From Deltaproteobacteria bacterium (GTDB lineage: Bacteria > Bdellovibrionota > Bdellovibrionia > Bdellovibrionales > JAMPXM01), in the NCBI GenBank assembly GCA_017302795.1, contig JAFLCB010000008.1, positions 1 to 64,000 on the forward strand: a stretch of DNA of 64,000 bases. Reading direction: 5' to 3'. The position numbers were made by a program, and so were the translations under genes. How positions within the stretch are numbered: the stretch's first letter is position 1; each line of letters begins with the position of its first letter. The notes below the pieces were generated by a model. The model saw only the letters and a list, made by a program, of their open reading frames with translations. It ran no database searches and was not told where the DNA came from. Shown here in pieces: positions 8,190 to 17,144 of the stretch.

Positions 8190-8491
8190 GTTTTTGGTTG
8201 CGTAGAAACCACTTCGATTTTTAGCGCCTGCGCCCATCAGGAACGGGCGCCTGGCGGTCAACTTATAAAATCCGCCTCAGAAGGCGCTACTCATCTGGAC
8301 GGGGCCTCGGGCGACCTACAACGGTTTTGTGTCGCCGTATTTCAGTAAAAGTAACTTGAGTCGGACGCCGGTCCTGACCACGCGAATTCGGAAGTGTTGG
8401 TTCTTCCCGAAATCTCGCCGTTAATGAACCTGCTGGCTTTTAGTCGAACGGTCTACCGGTTGGCCGCCAAAAGGTGACCTGCCCGGGTTAC
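8190..8491. other. 302-bp gap between convergent genes
   Basis: No gene seen. A 6-bp GC hairpin (GCGCCC at 8230-8235 with GGGCGC at 8245-8250) lies 40 bp after the plus-strand gene, but no T-run follows it, so a terminator call is weak. The rest shows no recognisable structure. Confidence 0.4.
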
Positions 8492-10912
8492 CTAAAACAT
8501 CCTGAAATTGTAAGCGCTTTTCAGAAGCCGACGTACGATAGCGACAAAAGCTTCGTCGTCGATCCCTTTCGCTTTTATTTCAGCCGGAACATTGACGTAA
8601 TATGGATTTACCGTCTCGCTGTGATCGGCGTCGTCAAAACGTGACCAGAACAAGCAGTCATGCTTCGCCGTTGCCGCTTTGTCATTGTAAAGCACCAACT
8701 GAAATTCTCTGAAACCACCTAACATTGTCATATTGTCTTTATTGGCGGAACCTGTCACCAAAGCTGACTGACCTCGGATGGATCCCATGGCTGCGCGACC
8801 ATCGGTCGCGACGACTTTCATTTCATTCGAAAATTGGCCACATTTGTTTCGTTCTGCTCGCAGAACCCCATCGATCGAAATTCCCTTCAAATGGTATTCG
8901 GGAGACAAATTTACGCCCATTGTTTTGTTGGCGTCGGCCAGGGCTGCAACGAAAGTTCGTGGCGGTTTATTCCACTTAATTTGAACTCGGGAACCATAGA
9001 TTGCGAGATCTGCCAAGAAAGCGACATTCGGAATATGCGCAAATGGTTTCGCTGGATTCAAAGGGTCCGCCAAGTCCGACAAAAGGACATAAAGTTCCAA
9101 CTGTGTATTTCGACTCAAAGCTGATTTTAACGTTTCAATGATCAAGGGATCATAGAGAAACTGATCACTGATAATGATTTGTTTCTTGGCGTTCAACAAA
9201 AGGAAAATGTCTTGAACTTGAGGAGTTCGAATAGAACCCGTCAGATCGTTTTGGCCCACTTGGATCGTCGTTGTTCCTTTATTCAGTGTCGGGACATTGA
9301 TTTTGTTGAGATAATTATTTTGAGAGCGATTCAAAACATCGATCGGCGCCAGCATCCCTTGAATCATCGCGTTGGCCTGTGCGCCGACAGCCCCCTTTTT
9401 TCCTTTTATGTAGGCATTCTGCATATAGGCTCTGCCGTTCCCAGTCATTTCCAATGAAATGGCGGCCGCAAGATCATGATAATACGAGTCGAGAATTACA
9501 GGAACAACTGGTCCTTGGACTTTGGCGACTTCGTCATAAGAAACTCCGCCAGATGTATCTGTGAGATTTTTAGATCCGACGAAAGCAATACCCGTCTGAG
9601 GATTTTTTCCGTCCACCACAATGACTTTTGAGTGATCTGATTTGGCTTTTGGAAATACACGGACTTTATCTTTGATTCCATCCTTCTGCGATATGTTTCT
9701 AACTAAATCATCGCTGATCATAAGGTCCACGAAATTAGGAAGCGAAGTTCGTTTCAAAAAGATATTCGGTGGCATCAATAAGATTCGATCTTCAGGAAAC
9801 TTTTCGGCGTAGGCTCGCAGAAAGTTATAAGCCACCGTCATTTCTTTGCCATAACCCATGGTGTTCCATCGATCCGTCATCATGTAGACATGCATATTGG
9901 GATTCTTTTGCACAAGATCGATCAGGCGCTTTGCCATAAACGTTCCAGCGCTAGCTCCAAAGAAATAGATGTCGATGAAAACACTTTCTTTGGCATTTGA
10001 AATTGCACTGTAGATCTCTCCGAAAATATTCTTTTCACCATTGCCAACGATGGATGCATTGTACAATTGGTGAAAATCAGAACTTTTCGGATCTAACGAT
10101 GTCGGAAAACCTTCTTCTTTAGTGAAGAGTCGATGAATCGCTTGGCGATCAGTTAAAATAGTTTTGAAATCTTCGACGCTCATATCAACGTAAGCTTTTC
10201 CGTCAATTCGATTCTTTCCTGTAAGAATTCGATTTGTCAGCGGAGCTAAATAGTTCACAATTCCCGCGCCATAGGAATTTTGTGTTAAAAGTTCAACCTG
10301 ATTTCCTCCGATGTTGCCCTCGTAGGACATGACACTCGCTGGAGGCAGAAAAGATTTGTCGTTGATCATAGATTGGGCTGCGTCAACCATTTGGCGAAGC
10401 TGGTTGTTCATGCAACTCAACTGCACATTTGCAATTTGGGTCACGCTCGCTAGGCAACTTTTCAAGCCGGCAACTTGGGACGAACCAATAGCTGCCATTT
10501 CGGATGCACGCTTTTGGTAGATCGTTCCCGACATCAATGGGTTTTCACTAATTTCTGAAAACCAGCTGGTCAGAGAATGAAAGTAGAATTCAATCGCAGA
10601 ACGGCCTTTGGTCGCTTGTTTTGTATAAAAATAATGGGCGGCCAACTCAATAATTTGCCGATTGCGAATTGAATTCTTTAAGCTAGAGTAGGCTCGCTTC
10701 ATATAGGTAGGCTCATAAGCGTTGACGACGCGAATCCATTGAGTCAGCGCATCTTGGCGCTCAAGGTCAGAAAGATCTTTGGTGACATCCGCGAATTCAG
10801 TGTTCACGCGTTCTCGGTTGTAAAGGGCACGCTGAACCCCTGTCTGCGCCGAGCTCGATAGAGCTATTGATAAAGTGACCGCCAGCGAAAGAATTAGGTT
10901 AAACGTTTTCAT
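8492..10912 (-). CDS. exported phospholipase D-family protein with two HKD motifs
   Basis: An 806-residue secreted or periplasmic protein of the phospholipase D superfamily. A signal peptide (cleavage near S-S-A-Q, residue 23) is followed by a ~250-residue helical region and two PLD catalytic halves. HKD motif 1 is H427-S-K-V-I-V-V-D434, followed by G-S-K-N-L-T-D; HKD motif 2 is H674-L-K-G-I-S-I-D681, followed by G-S-A-N-K-D-N. Both full H-x-K-x4-D motifs are present, so it should be active on phosphodiesters (phospholipid or nucleic acid). It is the second gene of an operon, starting one base after the stop of the 424-residue exported partner. A role in attacking another cell's membrane or DNA would fit a predator, but that is inference. 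Confidence 0.85.
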   Translation of the reverse strand: MKTFNLILSLAVTLSIALSSSAQTGVQRALYNRERVNTEFADVTKDLSDLERQDALTQWIRVVNAYEPTYMKRAYSSLKNSIRNRQIIELAAHYFYTKQATKGRSAIEFYFHSLTSWFSEISENPLMSGTIYQKRASEMAAIGSSQVAGLKSCLASVTQIANVQLSCMNNQLRQMVDAAQSMINDKSFLPPASVMSYEGNIGGNQVELLTQNSYGAGIVNYLAPLTNRILTGKNRIDGKAYVDMSVEDFKTILTDRQAIHRLFTKEEGFPTSLDPKSSDFHQLYNASIVGNGEKNIFGEIYSAISNAKESVFIDIYFFGASAGTFMAKRLIDLVQKNPNMHVYMMTDRWNTMGYGKEMTVAYNFLRAYAEKFPEDRILLMPPNIFLKRTSLPNFVDLMISDDLVRNISQKDGIKDKVRVFPKAKSDHSKVIVVDGKNPQTGIAFVGSKNLTDTSGGVSYDEVAKVQGPVVPVILDSYYHDLAAAISLEMTGNGRAYMQNAYIKGKKGAVGAQANAMIQGMLAPIDVLNRSQNNYLNKINVPTLNKGTTTIQVGQNDLTGSIRTPQVQDIFLLLNAKKQIIISDQFLYDPLIIETLKSALSRNTQLELYVLLSDLADPLNPAKPFAHIPNVAFLADLAIYGSRVQIKWNKPPRTFVAALADANKTMGVNLSPEYHLKGISIDGVLRAERNKCGQFSNEMKVVATDGRAAMGSIRGQSALVTGSANKDNMTMLGGFREFQLVLYNDKAATAKHDCLFWSRFDDADHSETVNPYYVNVPAEIKAKGIDDEAFVAIVRRLLKSAYNFRMF

Positions 10913-10913
10913 C

Positions 10914-12188
10914 TTAATTTCCTTGCTGCTTTGTTGTCAGGAGTTTGGAAACGATTTGTTCTAACATCGCCGGTGAGATCGAACTGAGGGCTTCAACCTT
11001 GGCCAGACCCTGGCTTTTCAATGTTTTCTGCTGCTCCTGAATTGCTGCTTGAATTGCTTTATTGATCTCTGTTTGAAATTGCTGGTCGATGTCTGGCTTG
11101 TTGATGAAGCCAAGGCGCGTGCCCGGAAAGTTTGGAAGACCCACGGAAAGGAAAAGATCTAAGCTTGAGACCCCCTGGTTTTCTAGGTCAGCAGCCAAGT
11201 TTAGAATATTGAAAACCACGTCAACTTTGTTTCTGGCGATACCAGTTGGCGTACCGACCAGCCTCGGAGTGAGTTTCGAATAGTTTGCGATATCTTTTGG
11301 CCGAATCCATTTCCCATCTTTGAAAGTTCCGATAGGTCCGAACTCGATTAGCATTTTTCCAGTCGATGAAGCGAGAGGTTGCTCGATGGTCAGCAATGCC
11401 GTCGGCATACCATCGGTGGTCAGTCCAAGGTTCGATTTATCAAAAGCCGGGAATTCGATTCGTTTGAAAGAAATTTGGTCATTGGATTGCTCAAACGGAA
11501 GTGAACTGTTAACCGGAAGACCTACAACAGCCTGTGCAATCCACATTGAATCTTGGGGTGCGGGATTGACTTTCAGATTGATTACTAATGAAACGAAAAA
11601 GGGTTCGGCGCCACCTTTTAAGTATTCGCCATTCAGGCGAGATGCCATGCCCTGATAGATGTCATTCAGAACTATGCTTTGATCGTCCGCATGAATATCT
11701 CCAGCGTCAGGCATGTTTTCAACCAGGCTGACTCGGTCGGTTGGATATAGAATTCTAGCTGTCACTTGGTTGCCAGCCCGGCGTTCTGCCAAGATGCGGG
11801 AAATCATCGGCGCAACATGAATTTGGAAATCCATCGTGCGAGTGATTTGCGCCTGGTCCAAATTGACTTTTAACCGGTCGCTAAATTGTTTCAATGATTT
11901 GGCCAACTCGGTCTGTAGGTTGACTCCCACTAAGGACTTCTCGACAAACAAGGAGCGCAATAAAGATGACTGAGACTCTGCTACTGACTTTGTAATGGCG
12001 TCTTTCACCCGGCCGTTGGCGGTGTCCGCTGTGAGGATTTGATCGATTGTCATTTGCGCGTTGAGTTCTGGAGCGACCGAGCGCACAACGAAAATGCCGT
12101 ATTCATAGTTGTCAGAATCGGCGTGAGCGCGGAAGGCAAAGCTCATAAATAAGATTGCGGCGATGAGTACTTTAGAAAGCAATGCCAT
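10914..12188 (-). CDS. exported protein, operon partner of the PLD
   Basis: A 424-residue exported protein of unknown family. I chose the ATG at 12188 rather than longer in-frame starts because it has GGAGGAG at a good distance and begins a proper signal peptide (M-A-L-L-S-K-V-L-I-A-A, cleaved near A-H-A). The mature protein mixes helices (residues ~40-130) with beta strands (~150-330) and ends in a Gln-rich amphipathic helix. It has no cysteines in the mature part that I can see. The PLD gene starts one base after its stop, so the two are almost certainly co-translated and may act together. Upstream in-frame codons to 12581 belong to a decayed gene, not to this protein. Confidence 0.8.
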   Translation of the reverse strand: MALLSKVLIAAILFMSFAFRAHADSDNYEYGIFVVRSVAPELNAQMTIDQILTADTANGRVKDAITKSVAESQSSLLRSLFVEKSLVGVNLQTELAKSLKQFSDRLKVNLDQAQITRTMDFQIHVAPMISRILAERRAGNQVTARILYPTDRVSLVENMPDAGDIHADDQSIVLNDIYQGMASRLNGEYLKGGAEPFFVSLVINLKVNPAPQDSMWIAQAVVGLPVNSSLPFEQSNDQISFKRIEFPAFDKSNLGLTTDGMPTALLTIEQPLASSTGKMLIEFGPIGTFKDGKWIRPKDIANYSKLTPRLVGTPTGIARNKVDVVFNILNLAADLENQGVSSLDLFLSVGLPNFPGTRLGFINKPDIDQQFQTEINKAIQAAIQEQQKTLKSQGLAKVEALSSISPAMLEQIVSKLLTTKQQGN

Positions 12189-12191
12189 ACT

Positions 12192-12822
12192 GGACTCTCC
12201 TCCATTTAAAATGGAACTACTTCTGGAAATGCAAAGCATGGCCTCACCTTCTGGCAGCCAAATTGATTTGACAGTGAGCCCTGCTTGGATGGCGATCCAG
12301 AGGGACAATTTATTCCAACAGCTGCCAAAACCTTGGACGGTGCCTTGGAGGGGTGTCCAATTCTTGGCCACAGTCTTTTTTGGCTGCAGGACCCAGGCTC
12401 TGGATTCATACGACAGCAGTGAAATTGTTCGTCCTACTAGCGATGTATTGGGAATGTTAATTCCAGAACTTGCAGCGACGTCGACGGGCTTACAATTATC
12501 GACACTGCAGCTGAGTTTCAACGACAGGATCAGCTTAGTATTGAAGGCAGAGAACTCTTCTGCTGATCGCGCTGCCGTCATTCAAACTCTTGGCTTTGAT
12601 TCGATTAAAGTCCGCAATAAGATCATCGCAGCCATTTCTGCCCATCGGAGGCGCTGTAAAGTTCGTGTAACGACCGGTGTATATCGAGTCGCCATTAAAG
12701 TTCACAGCGTACGTGTATTGACCAATAGGCCCAGCGCTCTCGTTTCCTCTCAAAGACTAATCTGCAGTTCTGCTTGATTGGCGACCAAAACCAAATTGTC
12801 CGCTTCGGCGCCATGGATCTAT
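12192..12822 (-). pseudogene. frameshifted remnant of an exported-type protein
   Basis: On the minus strand three protein-like stretches follow one another in different frames: about 12770-12822 (A-D-N-L-V-L-V-A-N-Q), 12570-12753 (G-Q-Y-T-Y-A-V-N-F-N-G-D, then C-D-D-L-I-A-D-F-N), and about 12192-12590 (L-K-L-S-C-S-V-D-N-C). Joined by two frameshifts they read as one continuous product of about 200 residues that leads straight into the ribosome binding site of the exported PLD-partner gene. No family recognised; edges are approximate. Most likely a decayed first gene of the PLD operon. The opposite strand also has an open frame here, but its composition looks like a shadow. Confidence 0.37.
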
Positions 12823-12987
12823 CAGCACGAGCGTTTTAATCAGGATTCTCAATTGGCGGCTGGCCGTCCCCGTTTGTGCCGAAGCCCCGTGCCAGTCCGA
12901 GCTGTGAGCGGCAATTGGTCGGGAAAGCGCAACGACCCGACCAAAGAGACCTTTAAACGCTTCAAAACGCTCGTCTCAAGTGTTTCG

Positions 12988-13389
12988 ATGCAGCGTCAGC
13001 ATCTAATCTATTTGATGGACAGTGTTCATTGGCAGGGGCAAATTGCACAAATGGTTTCGCAAAATACATCAGCAAAGAGGGTAAAGCTAAAGCTCAGCTC
13101 ATTTGAGGATTATGTCGGTTGGGCACTTAAAAAACTAACCGAGGAGATACCTGGATTATCAATTGGTCCTTTAGTTTCTGAGAACAGCCAAGGTACCTAT
13201 CGTCGCGTTACGTATGAACTCGAGCACAAGCACAGAAAAGTTAGTTTAGATTTTGAAATGGAATCGAACTTCGAATGGTACACGGGCAACAAGCAAGACG
13301 ACCCAGACTGGGTCTATTCTCCAGCTCAGTGCGAGTATCAAATTTGGGGTGGAGTTCAAAGACTCGCTCAAAAATTGAATGCGCGCTAA
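12988..13389 (+). CDS. hypothetical small cytoplasmic protein
   Basis: Unrecognised protein of 133 residues from ATG 12988. The frame is open back to TTG 12778, but that extension overlaps the minus-strand remnant and has atypical composition (many Arg, Pro, Ser), so I prefer an internal start; ATG 13015 is another candidate. The core reads K-L-K-L-S-S-F-E-D-Y-V-G-W-A-L-K-K-L, then beta strands rich in Tyr, Glu and Trp, ending with Q-I-W-G-G-V-Q-R-L-A. No signal peptide or membrane segment. No strong ribosome binding site for any start. Confidence 0.5.
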   Translation: MQRQHLIYLMDSVHWQGQIAQMVSQNTSAKRVKLKLSSFEDYVGWALKKLTEEIPGLSIGPLVSENSQGTYRRVTYELEHKHRKVSLDFEMESNFEWYTGNKQDDPDWVYSPAQCEYQIWGGVQRLAQKLNAR

Positions 13390-13581
13390 AGTCACTAACA
13401 AAATTGAGGCCTAGCTGTAGCGGCGAGGCTCCAGATTTAAGGGCAATTGTTCAGTGACATCGATAGAACCATTTGCTGCCGGTTTTCACTAGCTTGTGGC
13501 AGTCCTGACAAAAATAACTATTGATGTTAATGTGGATCTTGGTCGAGTCGGGTTGGAGCGCAAGTACGCCGATACGAAAGT

Positions 13582-14586
13582 ATGTCAAATCGCGATCGCG
13601 GCATGGCGTTCCGCACCCTGATCCACATGATTTTCAACATCGCATTGCTTGCGGTTACTAATTTAAACGTAGCCGCAGCACATACAGATGAATTTTACTC
13701 TGAACTTAAAAATGTACCACGTGCAATGGAGCAGTACGAGTCGACAAAAGAGGCGGTGATCGATTTGATGGAACGATTTCCACCCGATAAGTATGTTTAT
13801 GTCGGCATCGGAAAAAGTCCGACTCCGATTATCGCATTTATAAAGGCGATTGGCGGTGCGGAAGCCGCGCAGTCGTTACCATTGACGGGAATCGGTCCCC
13901 ATGGATCTTTTAAAAAGAATGAACCTCAAAGTATTGCGAAGCTTCACCAGCATTTGTCAGAGTTTCTGCCCAATATCGAAAACCTCGGCGGGAAGAAGCT
14001 GGTGATTCTTGATTTCGCAGATTCCGCGACCAGCCTCGAATTTGCGGCGCAAGAAATTAGGAATTTTCTCGATGCCTCCTATCCGCAGCAGAAGATCGAA
14101 CTCGAAGTAGTTGGAATTCCAAACTGGTTTTCGGCCAAACGGCTTCGAACAAAGGGATTTCACGTTCTAAAAGTAAATCGAGACCTTCGCAGAAGTTTAA
14201 CCAATCATGAGTACAAGAGTCTTCACGAGTTTGAGGATTACGACGATAGCCCGAGTTCTCCATACAAAAGGCCAGCTCGCCGTTCAACAGAATTTCTGAA
14301 AGACAAAGCGCGCAACACTAAATATATAGTAAATGGCGTATCTGTGGGCCCCCCGGCCGAAGTTCTTGCTGCCAAGGAACGTGATATCTCGGTCCGACGA
14401 GGTTTTGACAATCTCGTGTTTGGTTACCAGCAGCGTGCCGCCAACGACAGAAAACTTATAAAGCTTCTTCAAAAAAAACACCCCGTCTTTTTCGGCCATC
14501 TCAGCTCCATCGAATCGATTCCGCCGGTGGCTACGACGTCGACTTGCATCCGGTGGTTCCAAGCTCTAATTTCGGCTCCAAGGTAA
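13582..14586 (+). CDS. exported phosphoribosyltransferase-like protein, 3' end probably frameshifted
   Basis: A 334-residue protein with an N-terminal signal-like hydrophobic segment (residues ~12-32, ending A-A-A-H). Residues ~70-160 read Y-V-G-I-G-K-S-P-T-P-I-I, then K-L-V-I-L-D-F-A-D-S-A-T-S-L-E, which resembles the strand-loop and PRPP-loop order of phosphoribosyltransferases, but the acidic loop is degenerate; the assignment is tentative. The C-terminal 35 residues look non-native. An A8 tract at 14471-14478 lies just before them, and a -1 shift there gives a natural-looking tail (H-R-I-D-S-A-G-G-Y-D-V-D-L-H-P-V-V-P) ending at 14624. ATG 13582 and ATG 13603 are both possible starts. Confidence 0.6.
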   Translation: MSNRDRGMAFRTLIHMIFNIALLAVTNLNVAAAHTDEFYSELKNVPRAMEQYESTKEAVIDLMERFPPDKYVYVGIGKSPTPIIAFIKAIGGAEAAQSLPLTGIGPHGSFKKNEPQSIAKLHQHLSEFLPNIENLGGKKLVILDFADSATSLEFAAQEIRNFLDASYPQQKIELEVVGIPNWFSAKRLRTKGFHVLKVNRDLRRSLTNHEYKSLHEFEDYDDSPSSPYKRPARRSTEFLKDKARNTKYIVNGVSVGPPAEVLAAKERDISVRRGFDNLVFGYQQRAANDRKLIKLLQKKHPVFFGHLSSIESIPPVATTSTCIRWFQALISAPR

Positions 14587-14950
14587 TATTACTTGGTATA
14601 ACGATGAGTGGCGGACAAACGTAGCCGCATCTTCGGCTCCCGCACAACCTGAGACCTCGCATCCTACATGGAATTCGACGACTGCCTCGAGTTGTGACAA
14701 AATTATCCAGATTATCTAGAGTAACATCGCCGTACAAATACAAATCTCCGTGGAGCCTGGGTGCTTTTGACATTTTATCCGATTTGAAGCTCGAGCCTCA
14801 CTCTAAAATCGTTTTGGCCGGGCGTGGATCGACAAAGATGATCTTTCTGAAGCGCTAGGTGAATGCGTACGCCGCGAAGTCGACGACCTCGCTTTTTATA
14901 AGTTCTGAAACCACCTTTTGCTGGTTCTAAGTTGAATTGATTTAATTCAT
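14587..14950. other. 364-bp gap between convergent genes
   Basis: The first 38 bp are the likely frameshifted tail of the preceding gene (alternative stop at 14622-14624). Beyond that I see no supportable gene. Minus-strand frames at 14531-14773 and 14775-14990 lack motifs and overlap the coding ends of neighbours. Confidence 0.4.
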
Positions 14951-16171
14951 TTAGAATGTGATTCGCGTCAACAGGACGCGAAAATCCCACGGGGGATTAT
15001 CTTGGCCGAGATGACTGCGTAGAATTCCACTGACTGAGCCGCCGATATATGCGCAGGCACCGTTGAATGTTGTGCTGGTAGGACCGGTCGACGCAAACAA
15101 TTTGGGAGAGCCGTTCTCCGTTTCTATTTGCCCGGTCGAAAGATCGGAAAACTTGTAAACGCGACAGCCGCGATAGTTCGCCTGAGCGTCTTCTGTTGGG
15201 GTCACAAGTAGATAGACTCCCGTTGCGGTCTCAGCAATGGCCGGTGCGGCAAACCCGTTAAACTTCGGGTCAACAGCCGCTGAATCCGATTTTGAAAATA
15301 TCTTGTTTACAAAAATCCAACTCGCTGCATTCGTAACATTGCAGGGGCTGGCGCATTTCAACAAAACGACCCATCGATCTCTATCGGTTATGTCTGAAAC
15401 ACTGTTGAATTTCTCACATTGCAAGGCCAAGTATAGGAAGCCAGCCGTGGCGTAGAATGATGGCTCGGCAATTATGCATTTATTCAAGGTCGAACTGATT
15501 TCGGTATCGGCACGGATAGAAGCAATCGTCGTCAAGGGTGGCAGTGTAGGCGATGCCGGGTTACTGTTGTTCACATCATAGAGGTAGCTCGTCATCAGTT
15601 TTGTCGTCGCTGCGTTTAGCAATTCCTGTGGTGATGAGCCTGATTTGTAAGACAACCAAGAGTGTTCAAAATATAATGTGCCGTTAATCTTTAAAACAGT
15701 TTGCCATATCAGCTTCCATTTCTGGTTCGCTGCAGCTGCCGGGTCGAAGATCAAAGACGATGTTTCATGCACCCAGGTCCCTGCGTTCAGCGGCGGAGGT
15801 AGAAACGATAGATCGACGTCCTTAAATTGATTGACCGCGCCAGCGTCGACCCAGGTTTCGCCATTGTCAGAAGAGGAAGCCAGTCGTATGTGAACAGATA
15901 TCGGATTCTGAGTTGGCCAAAGGACAGAGTTATCTACGGTCGAATAGCTCATCCACAACTTTCCTGTGGAAGGGTCTCTTGTGACCGAGGGGTCAAAGAT
16001 GCCACCGCTGCCAACACCAGGGAAAGACAGAGATTTCACTTCAAGTGGTAGCGTCCCTTGTGTTTCAGGGGTCGATCTCGGGCTTTCACTTTCTGGATTC
16101 GAACAATTGACGAAAGACAGCACGCAAAAAACAACGATCGAAAATGCGGTCCATCGCCACACGAATTTCAT
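14951..16171 (-). CDS. lipoprotein with beta-propeller (sialidase/GH43-like) fold
   Basis: A 406-residue lipoprotein: the signal sequence ends L-S-F-V-N-C23, a lipobox, followed by a Ser/Pro/Glu linker. Residues 57-63 (G-I-F-D-P-S-V) match the start of a five-bladed propeller of the GH43/GH32 or sialidase type, and residues 100-107 (S-S-D-N-G-E-T-W) form an Asp-box as in BNR repeats. Further blades carry S-Y-S, Y-L-A-L-Q-C and Y-L-L-V-T-P strands. It probably binds or trims glycans at the cell surface; catalytic residues cannot be assigned from the motifs alone. It is alone in its unit, downstream of a perfect hairpin. Confidence 0.8.
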   Translation of the reverse strand: MKFVWRWTAFSIVVFCVLSFVNCSNPESESPRSTPETQGTLPLEVKSLSFPGVGSGGIFDPSVTRDPSTGKLWMSYSTVDNSVLWPTQNPISVHIRLASSSDNGETWVDAGAVNQFKDVDLSFLPPPLNAGTWVHETSSLIFDPAAAANQKWKLIWQTVLKINGTLYFEHSWLSYKSGSSPQELLNAATTKLMTSYLYDVNNSNPASPTLPPLTTIASIRADTEISSTLNKCIIAEPSFYATAGFLYLALQCEKFNSVSDITDRDRWVVLLKCASPCNVTNAASWIFVNKIFSKSDSAAVDPKFNGFAAPAIAETATGVYLLVTPTEDAQANYRGCRVYKFSDLSTGQIETENGSPKLFASTGPTSTTFNGACAYIGGSVSGILRSHLGQDNPPWDFRVLLTRITF

Positions 16172-16236
16172 CTTGCCCCCAGGAGTCCATTATGAACTCG
16201 GAGGCAAAAGGTCATCAAGTCCCGTTTTTTATAGGG

Positions 16237-16304
16237 TAACAGTTCCCTTTCTGTTCCGTTTTGGGCCGAGAGCGGCCCAAAACGGAACAGAAAGGGAACT
16301 GTTA
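16237..16304. repeat. perfect 32-bp inverted repeat with 4-nt loop
   Basis: Arms 16237-16268 and 16273-16304 are exactly complementary over 32 bp around an AGAG loop. The outer part of each arm also contains a small dyad (AACAG...CTGTT). No T-run follows on either strand, so it is not a standard terminator despite its position between two minus-strand genes. Such a long perfect hairpin is exceptional for intergenic DNA; candidates are a mobile hairpin element, a palindromic insertion remnant, or a transcription block. Confidence 0.92.
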
Positions 16305-16325
16305 TCAAAATCCAAACACGATCGA

Positions 16326-16738
16326 TTAAAAGCCCAATTCTTTTACCAGATCTACGAATGCGTCGCCGGCAATTGATAGATTGTCCAAAATAAATTTCTT
16401 ATAAGTTGCTGGAGCAATCAAGGAGGCGGGCCCCATTAAGCAAGCTCCTTTGGCTTTGGAAACAGCGACTTCCACTTCAGCAAAGTGGATTTTTTTTGTC
16501 CATCCTGAACGTAGGCAACGGCGATAATAGACAAATCTGTTTGCAGAGTGCTCAAGAGGCCACAATCGGCCTGGTTTTGTTCGAAGCTCTCGATGGACTT
16601 ATCGAGATCACGGGCCACAGTTAGAATTGCGGGCGGAACCTTCATGCCAGTAAGGCGGTTCTCGACACTCGACGGGGCTGCGAAGGCCGAAATAGAAATG
16701 AAGCTTGCTAGAAATCCGATAAGAGTTACGATTTTCAT
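16326..16738 (-). pseudogene. small exported protein split by a frameshift at an A8 tract
   Basis: The first part (start 16738) encodes a signal peptide (M-K-I-V...A-F-A-A) and ~83 residues up to D-G-Q-K-K; that frame then ends at 16436 with a Lys-rich, atypical tail. The overlapping -1 frame continues smoothly as I-H-F-A-E-V-E-V-A-V-S-K-A-K-G to a natural end at 16326. The switch lies on eight consecutive A residues (16490-16497, minus strand). The joined product would be about 137 residues with two cysteines. Either one A was lost, making a pseudogene, or the A8 tract supports -1 ribosomal or transcriptional slippage. Function unknown. Confidence 0.55.
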
Positions 16739-17144
16739 TTTTGTTCTCCGCTAATTTAATTGTTCAGCGTTATTTGTTTAAACGATTTAGATATCCGCGC
16801 AGTTTATCCGAGAAACTTATAAATATCTCCTGATCGTTTTCGCACGCTCAAGATTTGCAATCCCGCCCCTCATTGATAGAAATTCCTACAGGGACGAACG
16901 CCGTAAATGGTCACGATCTAGTGCGCTTAAACAATCGGACGTGTTGCAGTAGTCGCCGCTGAGGCGTCCTTTGGAAGCGGGTAAGATGCGCGCACCGTGA
17001 CATGCAGATTCGCGAGCTCGAATTCGCCTCATTCTAATTTCGGTCGGCAGACACACGAAAACGGCAAATTAAATAGTGAGAGGAAGGGGTCACTCCAGGA
17101 AGAGGATTGTCGCAAATTCCGAAAAGACATGCTACGACCAACCC
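16739..17144. other. 406-bp region between divergent genes
   Basis: No gene supported. It should hold the promoters of both flanking genes; the A/T-rich stretch at 16755-16830 is the best candidate area, but I cannot assign -35 and -10 boxes with confidence. In-frame codons upstream of 17145 are open from 17076 but do not look native. Confidence 0.4.

Noticed and set aside
8230-8250. GC-rich hairpin as a terminator for the small exported protein gene
   Set aside because: The stem is only 6 bp and no T-run follows on either strand.
12163-12777. 204-codon plus-strand frame
   Set aside because: It lies opposite the start of the PLD partner gene and the frameshifted remnant, has no ribosome binding site, and its product looks like an antisense shadow.
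14775-14990. 71-codon minus-strand frame after the propeller lipoprotein
   Set aside because: It overlaps the lipoprotein end by 40 bp in another frame and has no motifs; coding is possible but not supported.
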